Of a stretch of 64,000 nt of DNA, positions 44,621 through 56,047 are shown in pieces. Position 1 is the stretch's first letter. The number at the start of each line of letters is the position of its first letter. A program made the position numbers and the translations under genes. The DNA lies in the NCBI GenBank assembly GCA_004194705.1, contig SADC01001303.1, positions 256,501 through 320,500 of the forward strand. The letters are read 5' to 3'. The notes under the pieces are model-generated. The model was not told the origin of the DNA, searched no databases, and worked only from the letters and a program-made list of their open reading frames with translations. Source of the DNA: Ditylenchus dipsaci. Lineage: Eukaryota; Nematoda; Chromadorea; Rhabditida; Anguinidae.

Positions 44621-45885
44621 GCAACTGCTATAGTTTTCAAAGCCACCAATTTAAGGTTTCGATAAAGTGCCATAAACCCTTCCTCACACAGCCCTATAAT
44701 TTTGGCAAAGGGAATGGATCATTCCAAACAAAATGTTGACCATCTATAAAAAATTCAAAAACACTGTGAATTTAGAGCATGAAAAATGACCCCAAAAATA
44801 TCTACATGGACGATGCTTCGGGAATTGCCAGGAAAATCCGAGTCTTCCGCGAATCGCCACACTACCAAGAATATTTGGACTCACTAAAAGCATGAGAAAA
44901 CAGTACTTCTTCTACTACAAAAATCTCCTTTTGCTTCAATTCTACTAGTATGGTTTCAAGCATTTCAATGGCCAAATTACTTTCATTCGGTGGCAAGTGC
45001 GGGCTGATTTCATGTGCATGGGTCTTCTGCTTTCTGATTGTTAAATTTTGTGAAAAATAAAAGTTTTTACTTCTTTGAGAAGCATTTTGACAAGAGAACT
45101 CAATGATCATCTTTGTTTTCTCGAGTAAAGTTAACCCTGCAACATCACTCGTGAACTTTGTGTTTCTATAGAGTGTCTCAATAAAACTAAAGCATTTTAG
45201 AATTTTTTTTTTCAAGGACTTCCGCAGACCGGTGAAAAAAAATCTTTTGAGGTCTTAGCCAACAATTTTTCGGTAACTATTTTTTTGGTTTTTTGGTAAA
45301 TTCACAGGTGCTCGGTATCCATCATTTTTCAAAGGACGTGGACATAGCAGCAGCAGCAACAGTTTATAATAAAACTTCGAAATGCTCTACAGGAGTCTTC
45401 GAAAAAATCTCTCACCGAAGTCTTTGAAAAAAAAAACACATCTCAAGGTGTCTTGGTAAGAGCGAATTTAAGAGGCGGGAATTTAAAAAAAAGGTTAAAA
45501 AATTAAAAGGTTAAGAGGGAGGAGGCATTGTTGCAGGGGAGTTATTTTCCAATACCAATTTCGGTAAGTTTATTATTTTGCACAGTGTCATTTTTAGTCA
45601 AATCTTTTTTTTGTCAAATGTGCTTCAGCCATTATGAATGCCAAGACCTTGAATCGTGGCTGCTCAGAACAGATAAATTTATCTGGCAGATAGAATTCGA
45701 TTTTTGAAATTTTTTTTTAAAAACGCGCACAAAAGACCATATATTTGCTATAAATAGTTAACGAAACAACATGTCACCCTTTCTGAACCTAACTTTGTTC
45801 ATTTCTAACGGCAAGAAGGATCAATAAACATTGAAACAACGGCAAGCGGAGAATTTAAGCCTGTCTTGGTCTTCCCCTTTTCAAA
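44621..45885. other. non-coding, nothing recognised
   Basis: The 117-codon minus-strand frame at 44862-45215 has Lys/Ser/Phe-rich composition with no known motif. I could not connect it to any exon. The rest is AT-rich. Confidence 0.35.
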
Positions 45886-46080
45886 AATTCACGTCCAAAA
45901 TTTAAAATCTAGAGCCGAAATTCAGTATTCTACGGCCAAAAAAAACTACGGCTGAAAATTAAAAAATCTACGGCCGATTTTCAGTATTTCTACGGCCAAA
46001 ATTCAAAAATTTACGGCCAAAAAATCTACGGCCAAAATTAAATATTCTACGGCAATATTTCACAATTCTACGGCGAATTT
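45886..46080. repeat. TCTACGGCCAAAATT tandem array
   Basis: About ten imperfect 15-20-base units (TCTACGGCCGATTTTCAGTA and similar). It resembles the arrays that form MULE ends elsewhere in the window, but no inverted partner is present. Confidence 0.65.
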
Positions 46081-46081
46081 T

Positions 46082-46345
46082 AAAGGGGGGTGACACTTGG
46101 GGGGTTGAGAAATGGGTTTGTTAACCTAATGAAAAACCCATTGACGGGTTGCAAAAAGATTTTATATATAAAGTTATTTATGTGATTTTATGATGGGTTT
46201 CACTACATTATTTGCATCATTTAGTGAAACCCATCATAAAATCACATAAATAATTATATATAAAATCTTTTTGCAACCCGTCAATGGGTTTTCATTAGGT
46301 TAACAAACCCATTTCTCAACCCCCCCAAGTGTCCCCCCTCCTTTA
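46082..46345. repeat. 264-bp palindromic MITE
   Basis: The ends are AAAGGGGGGTGACACTTGGG and its near inverse. The arms, about 110 bp, include AACCTAATGAAAAACCCATT. The loop is TACATTATTTGCATC. Confidence 0.8.
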
Positions 46346-47459
46346 AATATAACCCGATAAATTTATATGTTCTGCGCACCACGCCTTGAATTTAGATGGA
46401 AGTTATCTCCATAACTTCTAAAGTGTGTGAAAATTTTAAAATATAACCAGAAGGAAAACAAATTATTAATGGGTTCGATCAACTAAATGTATTCGATGTA
46501 TCGATGTCATTTCGAAGTGATTTTTTGTTAATTTCTGTGCTCATTTTTTGTCTATAATATAGCTTTGGACTTTTTCTACAAGTCTCGACCAAGCATTGAG
46601 CAGCTATAAATAAGCGTGACTTGCTCTTTTGTAAATAGTCGAAGTAGTCGAAAATAGGAGAAAATGGTGGGTTTGGACGTTGGAAGTCAGTGGTCTAAAT
46701 TTTGCGAACAGATTGCAGCTTACATACGCTGATTCAAAAGAGCAGATCACAACGATCCTTTCCACGTATCACACTATATTACTAGGGACAACAGGCTGCT
46801 ATCGGCGCCTCTATCGTTTTTTGAATTTCTATAAAATTCTTCTCTTATAAATTTTTTCGTTGAAATTTTTCATGCGCGTATTCTTGTAGAGCGTAATTCC
46901 ATAAGAATTTGGCTCTTTACCTATTTTTGGAACTTTGATTGACCCTTGTACCTCGCTTTGTAGACCTTGGAAGCGGTCAGCAGGATTTGTCAGGAACTTG
47001 GGCAGGCTCTACGAGAATATGCAGAAATGAAAATTCCGTCGAAGTCCTCCCAGGTCAAGTTGTAAGATGCCGTCAAAAAATAACAGTCAAATGTATCGAT
47101 GTAACTTCATCCTTCTCAAGATCGTTCCCGTCTAGGGTTCGAAAGTCCGAATTATCTACAATGTATTGGGCTTCTCATTGTACTGAAACTCTCGATACCA
47201 CGCCACCCTGGGGACCGGCCCAAAGTGCGCGTTATATCGTGAGTTTATTTGACTGAATTTTAGTCAAATCTGACTAAATTGGTCTTTTCGGGGTGGCGTT
47301 ATATGGAAGTGGCGAGAAAAATTGACAATTTACACAAAAGTCATTTGGTTCAAAAAAAGTTCTCAGAAAAAAACCTATTTTTTACCATTGTGAAAGTGCC
47401 CCGGAACGTTTTTTATTGCGGATTCAGAAAGAACAACTAATTTCGCACAAGATGAACAG
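46346..47459. other. repeat remnants, no gene
   Basis: 46930-47270 holds CAGT-family fragments (TCAAGATCGTTCCCGTCTAG, CTCTCGATACCACGCCACC). The rest is AT-rich with no coding signal. Confidence 0.4.
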
Positions 47460-48350
47460 AAATATTTGAAAAAAAAGGTTGGCAACAAAAACTTTTCTGT
47501 AGGGCGAAAAAGTCTGCACACCGCACTTTTAATGTATTTTGTAGGATTTTCCATTTTGGGATATTTAAAAAGCCGAATTTATAAAGAAGTTAAAAATAAA
47601 CATTTTATTATATCGATGCAAAATTGAGCGAGCTTTCTGATTGTATTATTACCTTGTGCTTATACGGCAAGTTTTATTAGAAAAGGCGGTAATTTAAACA
47701 AAATTCGAGTTTTTTAAAATATTTTTTGGAGAACAACCTGTTTTACTGCGAGTAAAAAGCCATACTGCAAGTTTTTTATTATAACTTTATAAAAAACACA
47801 AAATTTCCAACAAAATGGTATATAAAAAGTCAGAAAAATGAGTGGCAACAAAAGTTTTCTTTAAAACGAAAATGTAATGCACCAGGTTCCCAATGACTGC
47901 TTTTGATGATCCAATAGTCTTATGAATCGGCCTAGAAGAGAAAATAGTTTTATGAAAGCTCACTAAGTACAGCACTTATCCTTAGATGCAGGCACATCAA
48001 TCCATAAATAAATTATTGAAGTCAAAAATATCAAGCGCTAAATATTCAAGAGAACAAGACAGTCACCTCTACAAACTTATAAAAACCATCGAAAACTTGG
48101 TGCATTATATTTTTGTTTCAAAGAAAACTTTTTGTTGCCACTCCTTTTTCTGACTTTTTCACACCATTTTGTTCAAAATTTTGGGTTTTTTCTGAATCCA
48201 CGATAAAAAAAACTTGCAGGAAAAAAAGGAAAAAAAACTTGCAGAAAAACGTACAGGATAGCTTTTTACCCACAGTAATACATGTTTTTTCTCTAAAAAG
48301 ATGTTTCGAAAAACTTGAATTTCGTTTAAATTGCCGCCTTTTCCACTGAG
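47460..48350. repeat. inverted repeat downstream of the DEG/ENaC-like exon
   Basis: The block around GCAACAAAAGTTTTCTTTAA (47847) returns inverted at 48110-48135 (AAGAAAACTTTTTGTTGCC). AAAATTTCCAACAAAATGG returns near 48165. The long minus-strand frame across 48118-48400 is repeat translation. Confidence 0.5.
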
Positions 48351-48379
48351 AATTTTTGTTTTGGAAAATATGATTTTTG

Positions 48380-49170
48380 AGTAAATTGTCAATTTTTTCT
48401 ACAAAAAAATTGACCGATATGCAAATATCAACATAACCATAAGAAACCCGCTTAATTTTGCGTAGAATGGTATCAAATGCGTGGGAGTCCTGTGATAAAA
48501 ATGAAAGGCTATATTCGCAAGAAAGAAAACATCCACATTTCAGATCTTCGACATAGGTCACATTTGAGAATGGCCATGTTTTGTCACATAAATATGACGT
48601 TGGCGTTCTGTCAATAGTCAAGATACTCAAAATTAGTTCCTCTTTCGAATGAGACCAAAATTAGAAATTACGAAGAAATTGAGGGAACAATATTGTACAG
48701 TCAAAACTCGATATAAGGACGCTCGATTTAAGGACAGTGTTTTTGCCGGTCCCTTGAGTGTCCTTATATCAAGTTTTGACTGTATATGAAGTGGCCCACT
48801 TTTACAGAAAATGCCTTTCAATACAAACTTTTAGACAATCTCAAAAGTTGACAGATTTATTTATTCACCCGGAACAAATTTTATTGATGGGTTTCCTAAT
48901 TTCGACTTCATGTTTTGAATTTTAATTTCGTAGCCCATAAAGTTTTTTTCTAATTTCTACAATAGTGATTGTGGAACATACATGTCCCTCCGGTTCTGAT
49001 GGGTAAAAAGCAACTTTGCGTTTAAGTTACCGAATATTCACACAACTTTTACCGTAAAATGACTTTGATAATTTTTGGGAACACTACTAAACACACCACT
49101 GAAGTTTCCCTTGTTAGAGTCCTTAACCATGAAATTCTGTAACAGAATACCTTATTTCGTCTAATTAGCA
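48380..49170 (-). CDS. DEG/ENaC-like sodium channel, extracellular fragment
   Basis: The clearest exon (about 48610-48385) reads SYLCDKTWPFSNVTYVEDL, then KCGCFLSCEYSLSFLSQDS and GYVDICISVNFFVE. The CxCxxxCxYxxS pattern followed by a V.I.V.F strand is the end of the Cys-rich extracellular domain of degenerin/epithelial Na+ channels. Further up, 48960-49010 reads KVAFYPSEPEGHVCSTITIV and 49050-49135 reads NFMVKDSNKGNFSGVFSSVP, which could be earlier extracellular exons. The second membrane segment with its selectivity filter, and the N-terminal part, are not found. A CAGT element (48698-48782) lies between the exons. It is a partial or dying gene. Confidence 0.5.
48698..48782. repeat. 85-bp CAGT MITE
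   Basis: CAGTCAAAACTCGATATAAG and its inverse, with TA on both sides (48696-48697 and 48783-48784). Confidence 0.8.
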
Positions 49171-49451
49171 CCGCCTTCGACCTTTTATTCATTTTGCGCA
49201 TAACTCGCAAGAGCTTTACTATTTCCGTGTTTTTAAATCTCGGTTAAATCACGGGATCGACTTCTAAATTTTTCCGATTATCGGGCATCCGAAAAATGTA
49301 TGCACATGGCGTTTATCAGAGAAAATACTGTATATTTTCTTTATTCGTGCCTCACTATTCTTGGAAGCTCAACGGGATTTTACAAAATATTTACTAAAAA
49401 AAATTCTGCAATTCTAAACATTTTTAACAAAAAATATTTTCGGTACCAACT

Positions 49452-49916
49452 GTAGAAAGTGCTAAGAAAATTAGAGAATACGGAACACTCTTTCAGAGAG
49501 ATAGAGATAAATGATACACCTTCTATATTCATCCCACCTTTTGTTTATCCACTAAAGGGTTTGGATTTTCTTTGTATTTATCCGATTTGTCTTCAGGTAA
49601 AAGTGATTTCACTTAATAATTTTCCAATGTTCTATATAAATCACTAGTACTAGTTAAAACTAATCAATGCTAAATACAATTATTTTCCACAGATTTTCTG
49701 CTGTTTTCCTCACTAATGTATTTTTCATAAACTATTTAGTATATTGTAGCAATGCTTTTTCAACTTATTTTCTTGACAAAGATGTAAAAACACCCACGTT
49801 TTTGCAAAAAGCTGAAATATTGAGCAAGTCTAATGTGCTGAGAAGACTTAAAAGGGACTTTATGTACGCTTCTGGAGCCAGTAATGACACAGATCCGCTT
49901 TGCTTTCAAGTTAGTT
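49452..49916 (+). CDS. possible secreted-protein exons, unknown family
   Basis: An exon after an ACTGTAG acceptor (49456) reads RKLENTEHSFREIEINDTPS and ends GLDFLCIYPICLQ at a GTAAAA donor near 49598. A second piece, after a CCACAG acceptor, reads SNAFSTYFLDKDVKTPTFLQ, then SKSNVLRRLKRDFMYASGAS and DTDPLCF before running into a repeat at 49960. No upstream start or downstream exon could be fixed. The dibasic RRLKR and a hydrophobic N-terminal stretch hint at a processed secreted protein, but this is speculative. Confidence 0.3.
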
Positions 49917-49959
49917 TTGATTTTTTTAGCAAAATGTATACAGTACACTATGGATACAT

Positions 49960-50632
49960 CATGACCCTTGAAGTTAATTCCCGCCTGCGGTCCGACACTT
50001 TTTTTAACCCAATTCTGAATTTTTTTGAAAAAAATAATTCGCTTGTATAGTGCGAAATATGGCGAAAATTCAGATTTACAAATTGGTTCTACAATTCTTA
50101 GAACTTTTGACACACAACATCATCGATTTTTCAAAAGGGGCAGTATTATAAAAATATGTAGTCATTTTTGATTGTCCTGTGATCCACAAAAGTTCCTGCA
50201 TAGATTTATATATCAATAATTAACTCTCACTGTTTTTCGTCTTTTCAGCGAGAACTTCTCACTGTTTTCGTTTAGTAATCTTTTGTCGACAAAAACACGA
50301 AAAAAAGTTTTTGATGGGCTTCAAAATGTAATTTTGTAGTTAAGATTTCAATCACGTAACCGATCAAGAATTCTAACAACATTTTGATTTCACAGTCCAT
50401 CTCTCTATTTTCATGAGACATGAAATTTAAAAAACTTCAGAGTTTAAAGCAATTCTCTCAGATGCTGGATCTAATCCAGGAGTATATGGTCAATCTTCGT
50501 GTTACATCGAGAGCCGCAGGTCTGACTGGCAAAAGTTTTAAAAAATTCGAAAAGTGGGTTGAAAAAAGTGTCAGACCGTATGCGGGACCGAACCTTAGGG
50601 GTGGTGTCACATCGAGAGTCGACTGTAATTTT
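49960..50632. repeat. CAGT-family element, long form
   Basis: The left part carries CTTGAAGTTAATTCCCGCC and CGGTCCGACACTTTTTTTA. The right part carries the inverse block, CATCGAGAGCCGCAGGTCTG, and the end ACATCGAGAGTCGACTG. A unique segment of about 380 bases separates the arms. Confidence 0.6.
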
Positions 50633-50654
50633 ATTTTTGCATTTTTTTTTTCTT

Positions 50655-52419
50655 CTAAATTAACAATAAAAACATTACAAACAATGTAAAAGTTATCTGA
50701 TTAAATGAGTTTTCGGCACTGGAGCAGCTAAATGGGTAGAAAAAGTCTGCTGGCAGTCTTATGTTAATCTCAGGGAATTGTTTGTATTTGGCTTCAACTG
50801 GGTATTCGGGCACTCCTATTTGGATTTTTCTTTCGAAATATACTAATACTGATTATTTTCTTGGTTTAAAGCATCGGAATCAAAGGCTATTGTAGCGTAT
50901 AGCAGCGTTAAGTGACCTCTGGTGAAGCCGGGTTGCAGGCAGGCTAGAGTGAAAGTGTTTGGCTGCGGTTGAGCATTGGCTTGGAAACTGTAGGGAATCT
51001 AAACACAATGTTTTAGGAAAAAGCTATTAGGAAAAAGTTATTGTTTGAAGGATTTAAGTATAGTCTATCTTCGATATAATGCCACCTAGATGTTGGTTAA
51101 AGGACTGCCATTATATCGAGGGTTGACTGTTTAACCATTTTATATTGCGACTTGTCTTTTCTCAAGTATTTCTGAAAAAAATTAAGGAACATTTAGGAAT
51201 TCTGTTTTATTTGCGCTGTTTTATTTTGATTCTTTTGGTTTAAGGATGCTAACTATGATACCGATGAGATTATATAGAGCTAGTCAACAATAAAAACCCT
51301 TACAAATTGCAAGCTTTAGATTTTTCTTGGTATATTAGAAAACTGGCGAAATCTTTTTTCGGGTTGTACGAAAAATTGTACAGTCATTATAGCTATTAGA
51401 GTTATAGTTATTTCTAAAGTCTATGCAAAATTTATCATCTAGGTCAGTTACCCCGATCGATAACTGTACGTGAATAACTAGAATTTTTCCTATAATATAC
51501 GAAAATTCTACAGTTAACGATGAACAAGATTTTGCCAGCAAAAAATGTTTCTGCCCGATTTTCCCAGCAAAAAAAATTTTGCCCCAAAAAAATTTTCAAA
51601 AAGATTTTGACGGGCAATGACCCAACCCTACCTAATACCGGCGCAACTGGTACTGAAAATAGTTCTTGGCGGCAGTTTTTGTGTAAAAAACTAATGCCAA
51701 AACAAATTGCGATTTATTTCCAAGAACAAAACAAAAACACAATTTGTTTTTTTTTTCAAATAGAGCAAAGTTTAAGCTCTAAATTTTACAGTCGAACCTC
51801 TTTATAGTAACACCCCGATATAGTGACACCCTTGATATAGTGACACCCCGGGCCCGATTTGGTTGGCCGACAAAGAAACTAAATAGGATATAGTGACACC
51901 CCGATATAGTGACACCTGGATATAGTGACACCTAGGGGTCGGTCCCCAGGGGTGTCACTATAAAGAGGTTCGACTGTAAAGTAAAACTCACATAAACAGA
52001 AGTCATATTGTCATCAAAATATGACAAACGTTCGCATTTTAACACAGCAGCAGTTTCATTTGATATTATTTCTACTAATTGAGCCAAAGTGAAGCTCATG
52101 GGTGACCAAAGGACGTCTGTGCTTCTAAACAAAAACTAAATAATATTAACATATAAGGCACAAAACCTACTTAATTTTGCATCCAACAAGCACATTTTTA
52201 TTTTTTAAACCACTTTTGTCCGAAAACAAGTAGGCAAGCTCAGTACTGCATGTATTTTCTATAGTAGTTTTAGAAGAAACTTCACTGGTATGGCTGTTAA
52301 TGACAGTTTGTTGAGCTGAAATTGTTGATCAAAAATGAAAAATTTTAGTGGGTCATTACGGCTGTAAATTCCACAATAAAGCAGCTAACAAGGCTCAAAA
52401 GCAGTTCTAATTGGGACAT
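50655..52419 (-). CDS. secreted protein with C-terminal hydrophobic anchor, unknown family
   Basis: Five minus-strand segments. 52419-52360: MSQLELLLSLVSCFIVEFTA, a signal peptide ending at a GTAATG donor. 52315-52171: TVINSHTSEVSSKTTIENTC, ..NVLVGCKIK. 52124-51992: STDVLWSPMSFTLAQLVEI, ..MTSVY with a GTGAGT donor. About 51500-51336: ILVIHVQLSIGVTDLDDKFC. 51000-50655: IPYSFQANAQPQPNTFTLAC, then VLVYFERKIQIGVPEYPVEA, and finally FNQITFTLFVMFLLLI and a stop. The short hydrophobic C-terminus without a basic tail suggests a GPI anchor. Phases fit at the 52171/52124 junction; one-base losses are needed in the last exon and near the first junction. Two CAGT elements sit in its introns. It is divergent from the CPG4-like gene, with start codons 42 bp apart. 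I do not recognise the family. Confidence 0.6.
51060..51130. repeat. CAGT-like MITE in an intron
   Basis: TAGTCTATCTTCGATATAATG and its inverse CATTATATCGAGGGTTGACTG, about 70 bp. It is diverged at the left end. Confidence 0.6.
51789..51976. repeat. 188-bp CAGT MITE in an intron
   Basis: CAGTCGAACCTCTTTATAGT and its inverse, with TA on both sides. The interior holds four ATATAGTGACACC units. Confidence 0.85.
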
Positions 52420-52461
52420 TAACCCATAAATAGCTAGTAAAGTAAAAAAAAGTGTGTGGAT
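52420..52461. promoter_or_regulatory. 42-bp shared divergent upstream region
   Basis: This is the only DNA between the proposed start codons of the minus-strand secreted-protein gene (52419) and the plus-strand CPG4-like gene (52462). It is AT-rich and has no clear TATA box or repeat. It must hold both 5' ends or trans-splice acceptors, unless one of the first exons is wrong. Confidence 0.45.
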
Positions 52462-55400
52462 ATGTTATGGTTGCTATGGTATTGGCTAATAGCCCATTCT
52501 TGCGCTTTCATTTATACTCAAGAAAACTGTTTAAAAAGACTAGAAAAACCAGATCATTGGATACAGTCTAACTTTATTCAACCGCTACCCCAATCGTCAC
52601 CCTTGGTTACTTTGACTTTTGACCAGTAACGAAATAAGGATAACCTAAGCCCAGTTAACCGCCACTTCAGTTATCCGCCACCCAAAGGCCGTCCACATAA
52701 AAAAATCGGCTTGAGTTCAGAATCCCCCCCCCCACGGGACTGATCAGGTGGAGGAGATAACTTCATATTCGTGTTTCTCGACCCGATTTCATGAGAAAGC
52801 CGCGCGTTTTTTGGTTCTGAGAAAAAAATTTTTTTCGAACCACAGGGGGGTATCATGGTTTTTTAGTCAAAATTTGAAAAATTTGAATTGGCGCCTTTTG
52901 AATTTAAAAAGGGATTAAGGGCTGTATAGGGAGGGGAAGGGAATAAAGGGGGCCACTAATCACACAGGGCCACTAACAAGAAGATGTTGAACATAGTTTT
53001 GAATACTGGGCCTACCGCATAAATAAACTCTGGTATGCATGCTTTTCATGCATCCAGAGTCACTTTCGAGTGATTTGTGTCTAAGGTATGTGGGTGTGCG
53101 CATCTCAACTCCAAGCCCCCAAGCCCCCTGCGCCCCGAAGGGGGCGCAGGGGGCTTGAGAGTTAGAGATGCGCGCACACACTTACCTTAGACATGATTCG
53201 AGAAGTACTCTTGACCATAAAATGCATATAGAGTCTCTTTTTGCCACGGCCCAGTTGAAAAACATGGTGAGGCAGCCGAAGAACAAAAATTTTGAATTTT
53301 TACGTTCTGCCATAAAAGTGGCCCCTTTTATTCCCTTCCCCTCCCAATCAGCCCTTATTCCCTTTAAAATTCAAAAGGCGCCAATTCAATTTTTCAAATT
53401 TGACTAAAAAACCATGATACCCCCCTGTGGTTCGAAAAATTTTTTTTCTCAGAACCAAAAAACGCGCGGCTTTCTCATGAAATCGGGGTCGAGAAACACG
53501 AATATGAAGTTATCTCCTCCACCTGATCAGTCCCCGTGGGGGGGGGGGGGATTCGTCACTGCAACCAAAAAATCACCTTAGTTAAGGGGAGGGGAAGAGG
53601 GAAAAAGCCTTTTAGGTTTGAAAAAGTGGCTTCCATGGCGCAGTGTGTAAGTGCTCGCGTTTTTTGGCCCAAAATGGTGTTGTTTTGGTGTTGCAGGTTC
53701 AAACCCACGTAGTGGCACACTATTTTTTGGCTTTTTTGCCAGTTTAGAGGTAATTTGGGTCGCTGATTCCGATTCTGGCGTCAAAAAAGTCTAATTACCT
53801 CTAAACTGCCCAAAAAAGCCAAAAAAATAGTGTGACACTACGTGGGATTGAACCTGCAACACCAAAAAAAACACCATTTTGGGCCAAAAAACGCGAGCAT
53901 TTACGCACTGCGCCATGGAAGCCACTTTTTCACCTAAATGGCTCCCCCTCCTTTAACCACTACTTCTTATTCCAACACTTTGAACATGAATTTACGCCAA
54001 AAATTTCTTCCTCATAAAGCGATCTGTTTTTTGTGACCATTTGTGAAATTTGTCTATTCTCAATGTCAGCTATTTTCTCACCGTTTTGTTAACTTTTGTA
54101 ATTCATTCATCTAACTTTTGACAAAAACCTTAAAAATATTTTTTTACCATGTTTGCGCTATAAAATTACTGGTTTGTGAATTTTCAAAAAAATGCCTTGG
54201 TCCCCTAAGCTGATTTGACGGGGGTGGGTTCGGAGGGGGGAGGCGGTGCTAAGGCTTTAGTGAGTGGAAGGTTGAATAGCTTTAGGTGAAATTTAAAAAG
54301 AAATTGACAAAAAGTGCCACACAAAAACCAGAGAGCTTACATTAAAACAAAGCTAAATGTAAAAAGCCAAATTTAGACACTATCTCAAATTATTTCACAT
54401 ACGTCTAAAAGTAAAAAACAATTTCAGAGCTGCAACAATGAGTGGAAGCTTGCGTTTGAAGCCAGATTTCACATCAACTGTTCCGACTTCTATGATTTCC
54501 CTTTCCACCCAAAATACTTGACTACACCAATTTCATTGACTATTGCCAAATGGCTGACGAGCAGACCAAGTGTTTTATAGACAAATGCAAAGACGAGGTT
54601 TTTTCTAGCTATATTTCAGTCATATTTAGTAAGTTATTATTTATTTTAAGTCGGCAGACCGTGTCTTTTCGCCAGCCAACTTTCTGTGTCACTTCAAAAG
54701 AAGCCAGTTCACTCAGGCCAGACCTTGTCTGGAGGAAAGTGAGCCATTGACCTTTTTGAAGTGTGATCAGCAGTGCCATTCCAAAGCAGTGACCAATGCA
54801 ATGGCTGGTTCTAGTCAAAACCGCCCAAATGGAGCAGATAAAAGAAAAAATATTCTGAAGACAGTAATCAAAGAGCTGATGTTGGCAAGGTAACAAATAA
54901 ATTACCTCCCGCATTTAATTTTGGATCACTTGGAAAATACACAAATGAAATGTTTTAGCGTAGGCCAGTGTATGTTAGGACATAGTCAAACAGTTTTTTC
55001 TTACTTTTTTAACTTCGAGGAACATATTTGAATTTGTGATAACATACGCTGATCACCCTTGTCTAAGCATAAAATGTTAAAATAATTAAAGATGGAAACG
55101 GGACGAGACGATTTCGTGAAGCAACGTCCCGCACCGGAATCCTGGCCGAAATTTGGCCCGTACCGAAAAATTTGTATTTTTACATTCGAAAAAATTCGGA
55201 TGTGGGCGATAGGCAAACAGAAAAAAGTTTCAAAAAATGTCCCTGCTACAGTATTTTTTGTCTTTTCCATCGTTTTTAGGACCTGGACTGAAAATCTGGA
55301 CCTTTAAGGACTTTCCAATATTTCTTTGTGCAGCGCATATTTGTTTTAATTCGTTTTTGAAAGAAATAAAAGCCGAGAAAGAAATACGAAGTTAAACAAA

Positions 55401-55903
55401 AAATGCGTTGCACAACGAAATATTGGAAACAAAAAAATTATTTTGAAAACGCCAGGGAAGACCAATGCAATTTTTGCACCAGATAGTGGGATAGAGCCAA
55501 ACATTTTCATATAAAATTGATTTTTAGGTTTTCTCCACTCCAGAAATGGACAATTACGAAAATGAGCTGGACTTACTGTGCTCTTTTCAAGAATGCTACA
55601 AAACCTGTCATGAGTCTATCATAAGTCAGATTGTTTTTTCAAATTTAAAACCAGGGTTTTTTTTGCAGACCAAATTTGTGCAACCGGCCTAGCAGACATG
55701 GCCTAGACTTAGTGGCCACTTATGTTCAATGGCATGCAGCTGATGTTTATGATTGGCACTTGGTCACAGAGAATGTAGGCAGATTGCCAGCTAGTTGCGC
55801 TCGCCTCACTAACAATAATAACCAGCTACAGCAACATCAGCTGGAGGCTAAGCACACAGGCGACAAAGATCCTATTCTAAAGCTAATGAAAAATGTTTCG
55901 TAA
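52462..55903 (+). CDS. secreted Cys-rich protein resembling nematode CPG4 domain proteins
   Basis: Exon 1 (52462-about 52563) encodes a signal peptide, MLWLLWYWLIAHSCAF, then ENCLKRLEKPDHW. Exon 2 (54428-54597): NNEWKLAFEARFHINCSDFY, and after adding one C to a CCC run, FIDYCQMADEQTKCFIDKC. Exon 3 (54651-54889): DRVFSPANFLCHFKRSQF, ARPCLEESEPL, KCDQQCHSKAV. Exon 4 (from 55528): MDNYENELDLLCSFQEC, YKTCHES. Exon 5 (55679-55903): NLCNRPSRHGLDLVATY, LPASCARL and a stop. The spacing of paired Cys residues and the closing C(x)n-DL-x-Y..LPxxC pattern fit the chondroitin proteoglycan 4 (CPG4) type of domain, known mainly from nematodes, where one member binds chondroitin in eggshells. Intron 1 is filled with palindromes (52720-53957). 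Poly(A) signal at 55922. Confidence 0.65.
52720..53553. mobile_element. fold-back element with nested GC-hairpin core
   Basis: The outer arms (52720-52915 and 53350-53553) are inverted copies with CCACAGGGGGGTATCATGG and GAAAGCCGCGCGTTTTTTGG. Inside lies the GGGCTGTATAGGGAGGGGAA module in mirrored pair. The centre is the AGATGCGC..CCCCTGCGC.. cassette (53020-53205). The outer arms are unrelated to those of 31470-32455 and 58507-59478. Confidence 0.7.
53580..53957. repeat. palindromic tRNA-derived element
   Basis: Each arm contains ATGGCGCAGTGTGTAAGTGC (A-box-like) and GTTGCAGGTTCAAACCCACG (B-box), in mirror orientation. The ends are GTTAAGGGGAGGG-like. The arms pair around about 53770. A half copy is at 175-262. 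Confidence 0.65.
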
Positions 55904-55921
55904 AAAATAATTTTTTTCGCT

Positions 55922-55927
55922 AATAAA
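55922..55927 (+). terminator. poly(A) signal AATAAA of the CPG4-like gene
   Basis: Canonical hexamer 18 bases after the stop codon. Confidence 0.6.
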
Positions 55928-56047
55928 ATATTTTTAAGACTAAATGTAGTAAAAAGCTATATCATGTTATTTAATTGTATATTTAATTTATTTAGTTAAA
56001 AACAGCTTTCCAACTTTTGGCCCTATTAAAAAATCGGACAAATTATT

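Noticed and set aside
44862..45215. 117-codon minus-strand open frame as a gene
   Set aside because: There is no recognisable motif, signal peptide or exon neighbours. Its composition fits chance in AT-rich DNA.
48118..48400. 3' half of a 170-codon minus-strand open frame
   Set aside because: Only the part above about 48385 shows DEG/ENaC character. The rest is Phe/Lys-rich and overlaps an inverted repeat.
53614..53720. possible tRNA gene (A-box and B-box present)
   Set aside because: The acceptor and anticodon stems do not pair, and the sequence occurs in mirrored repeats, so it is a tRNA-derived repeat.
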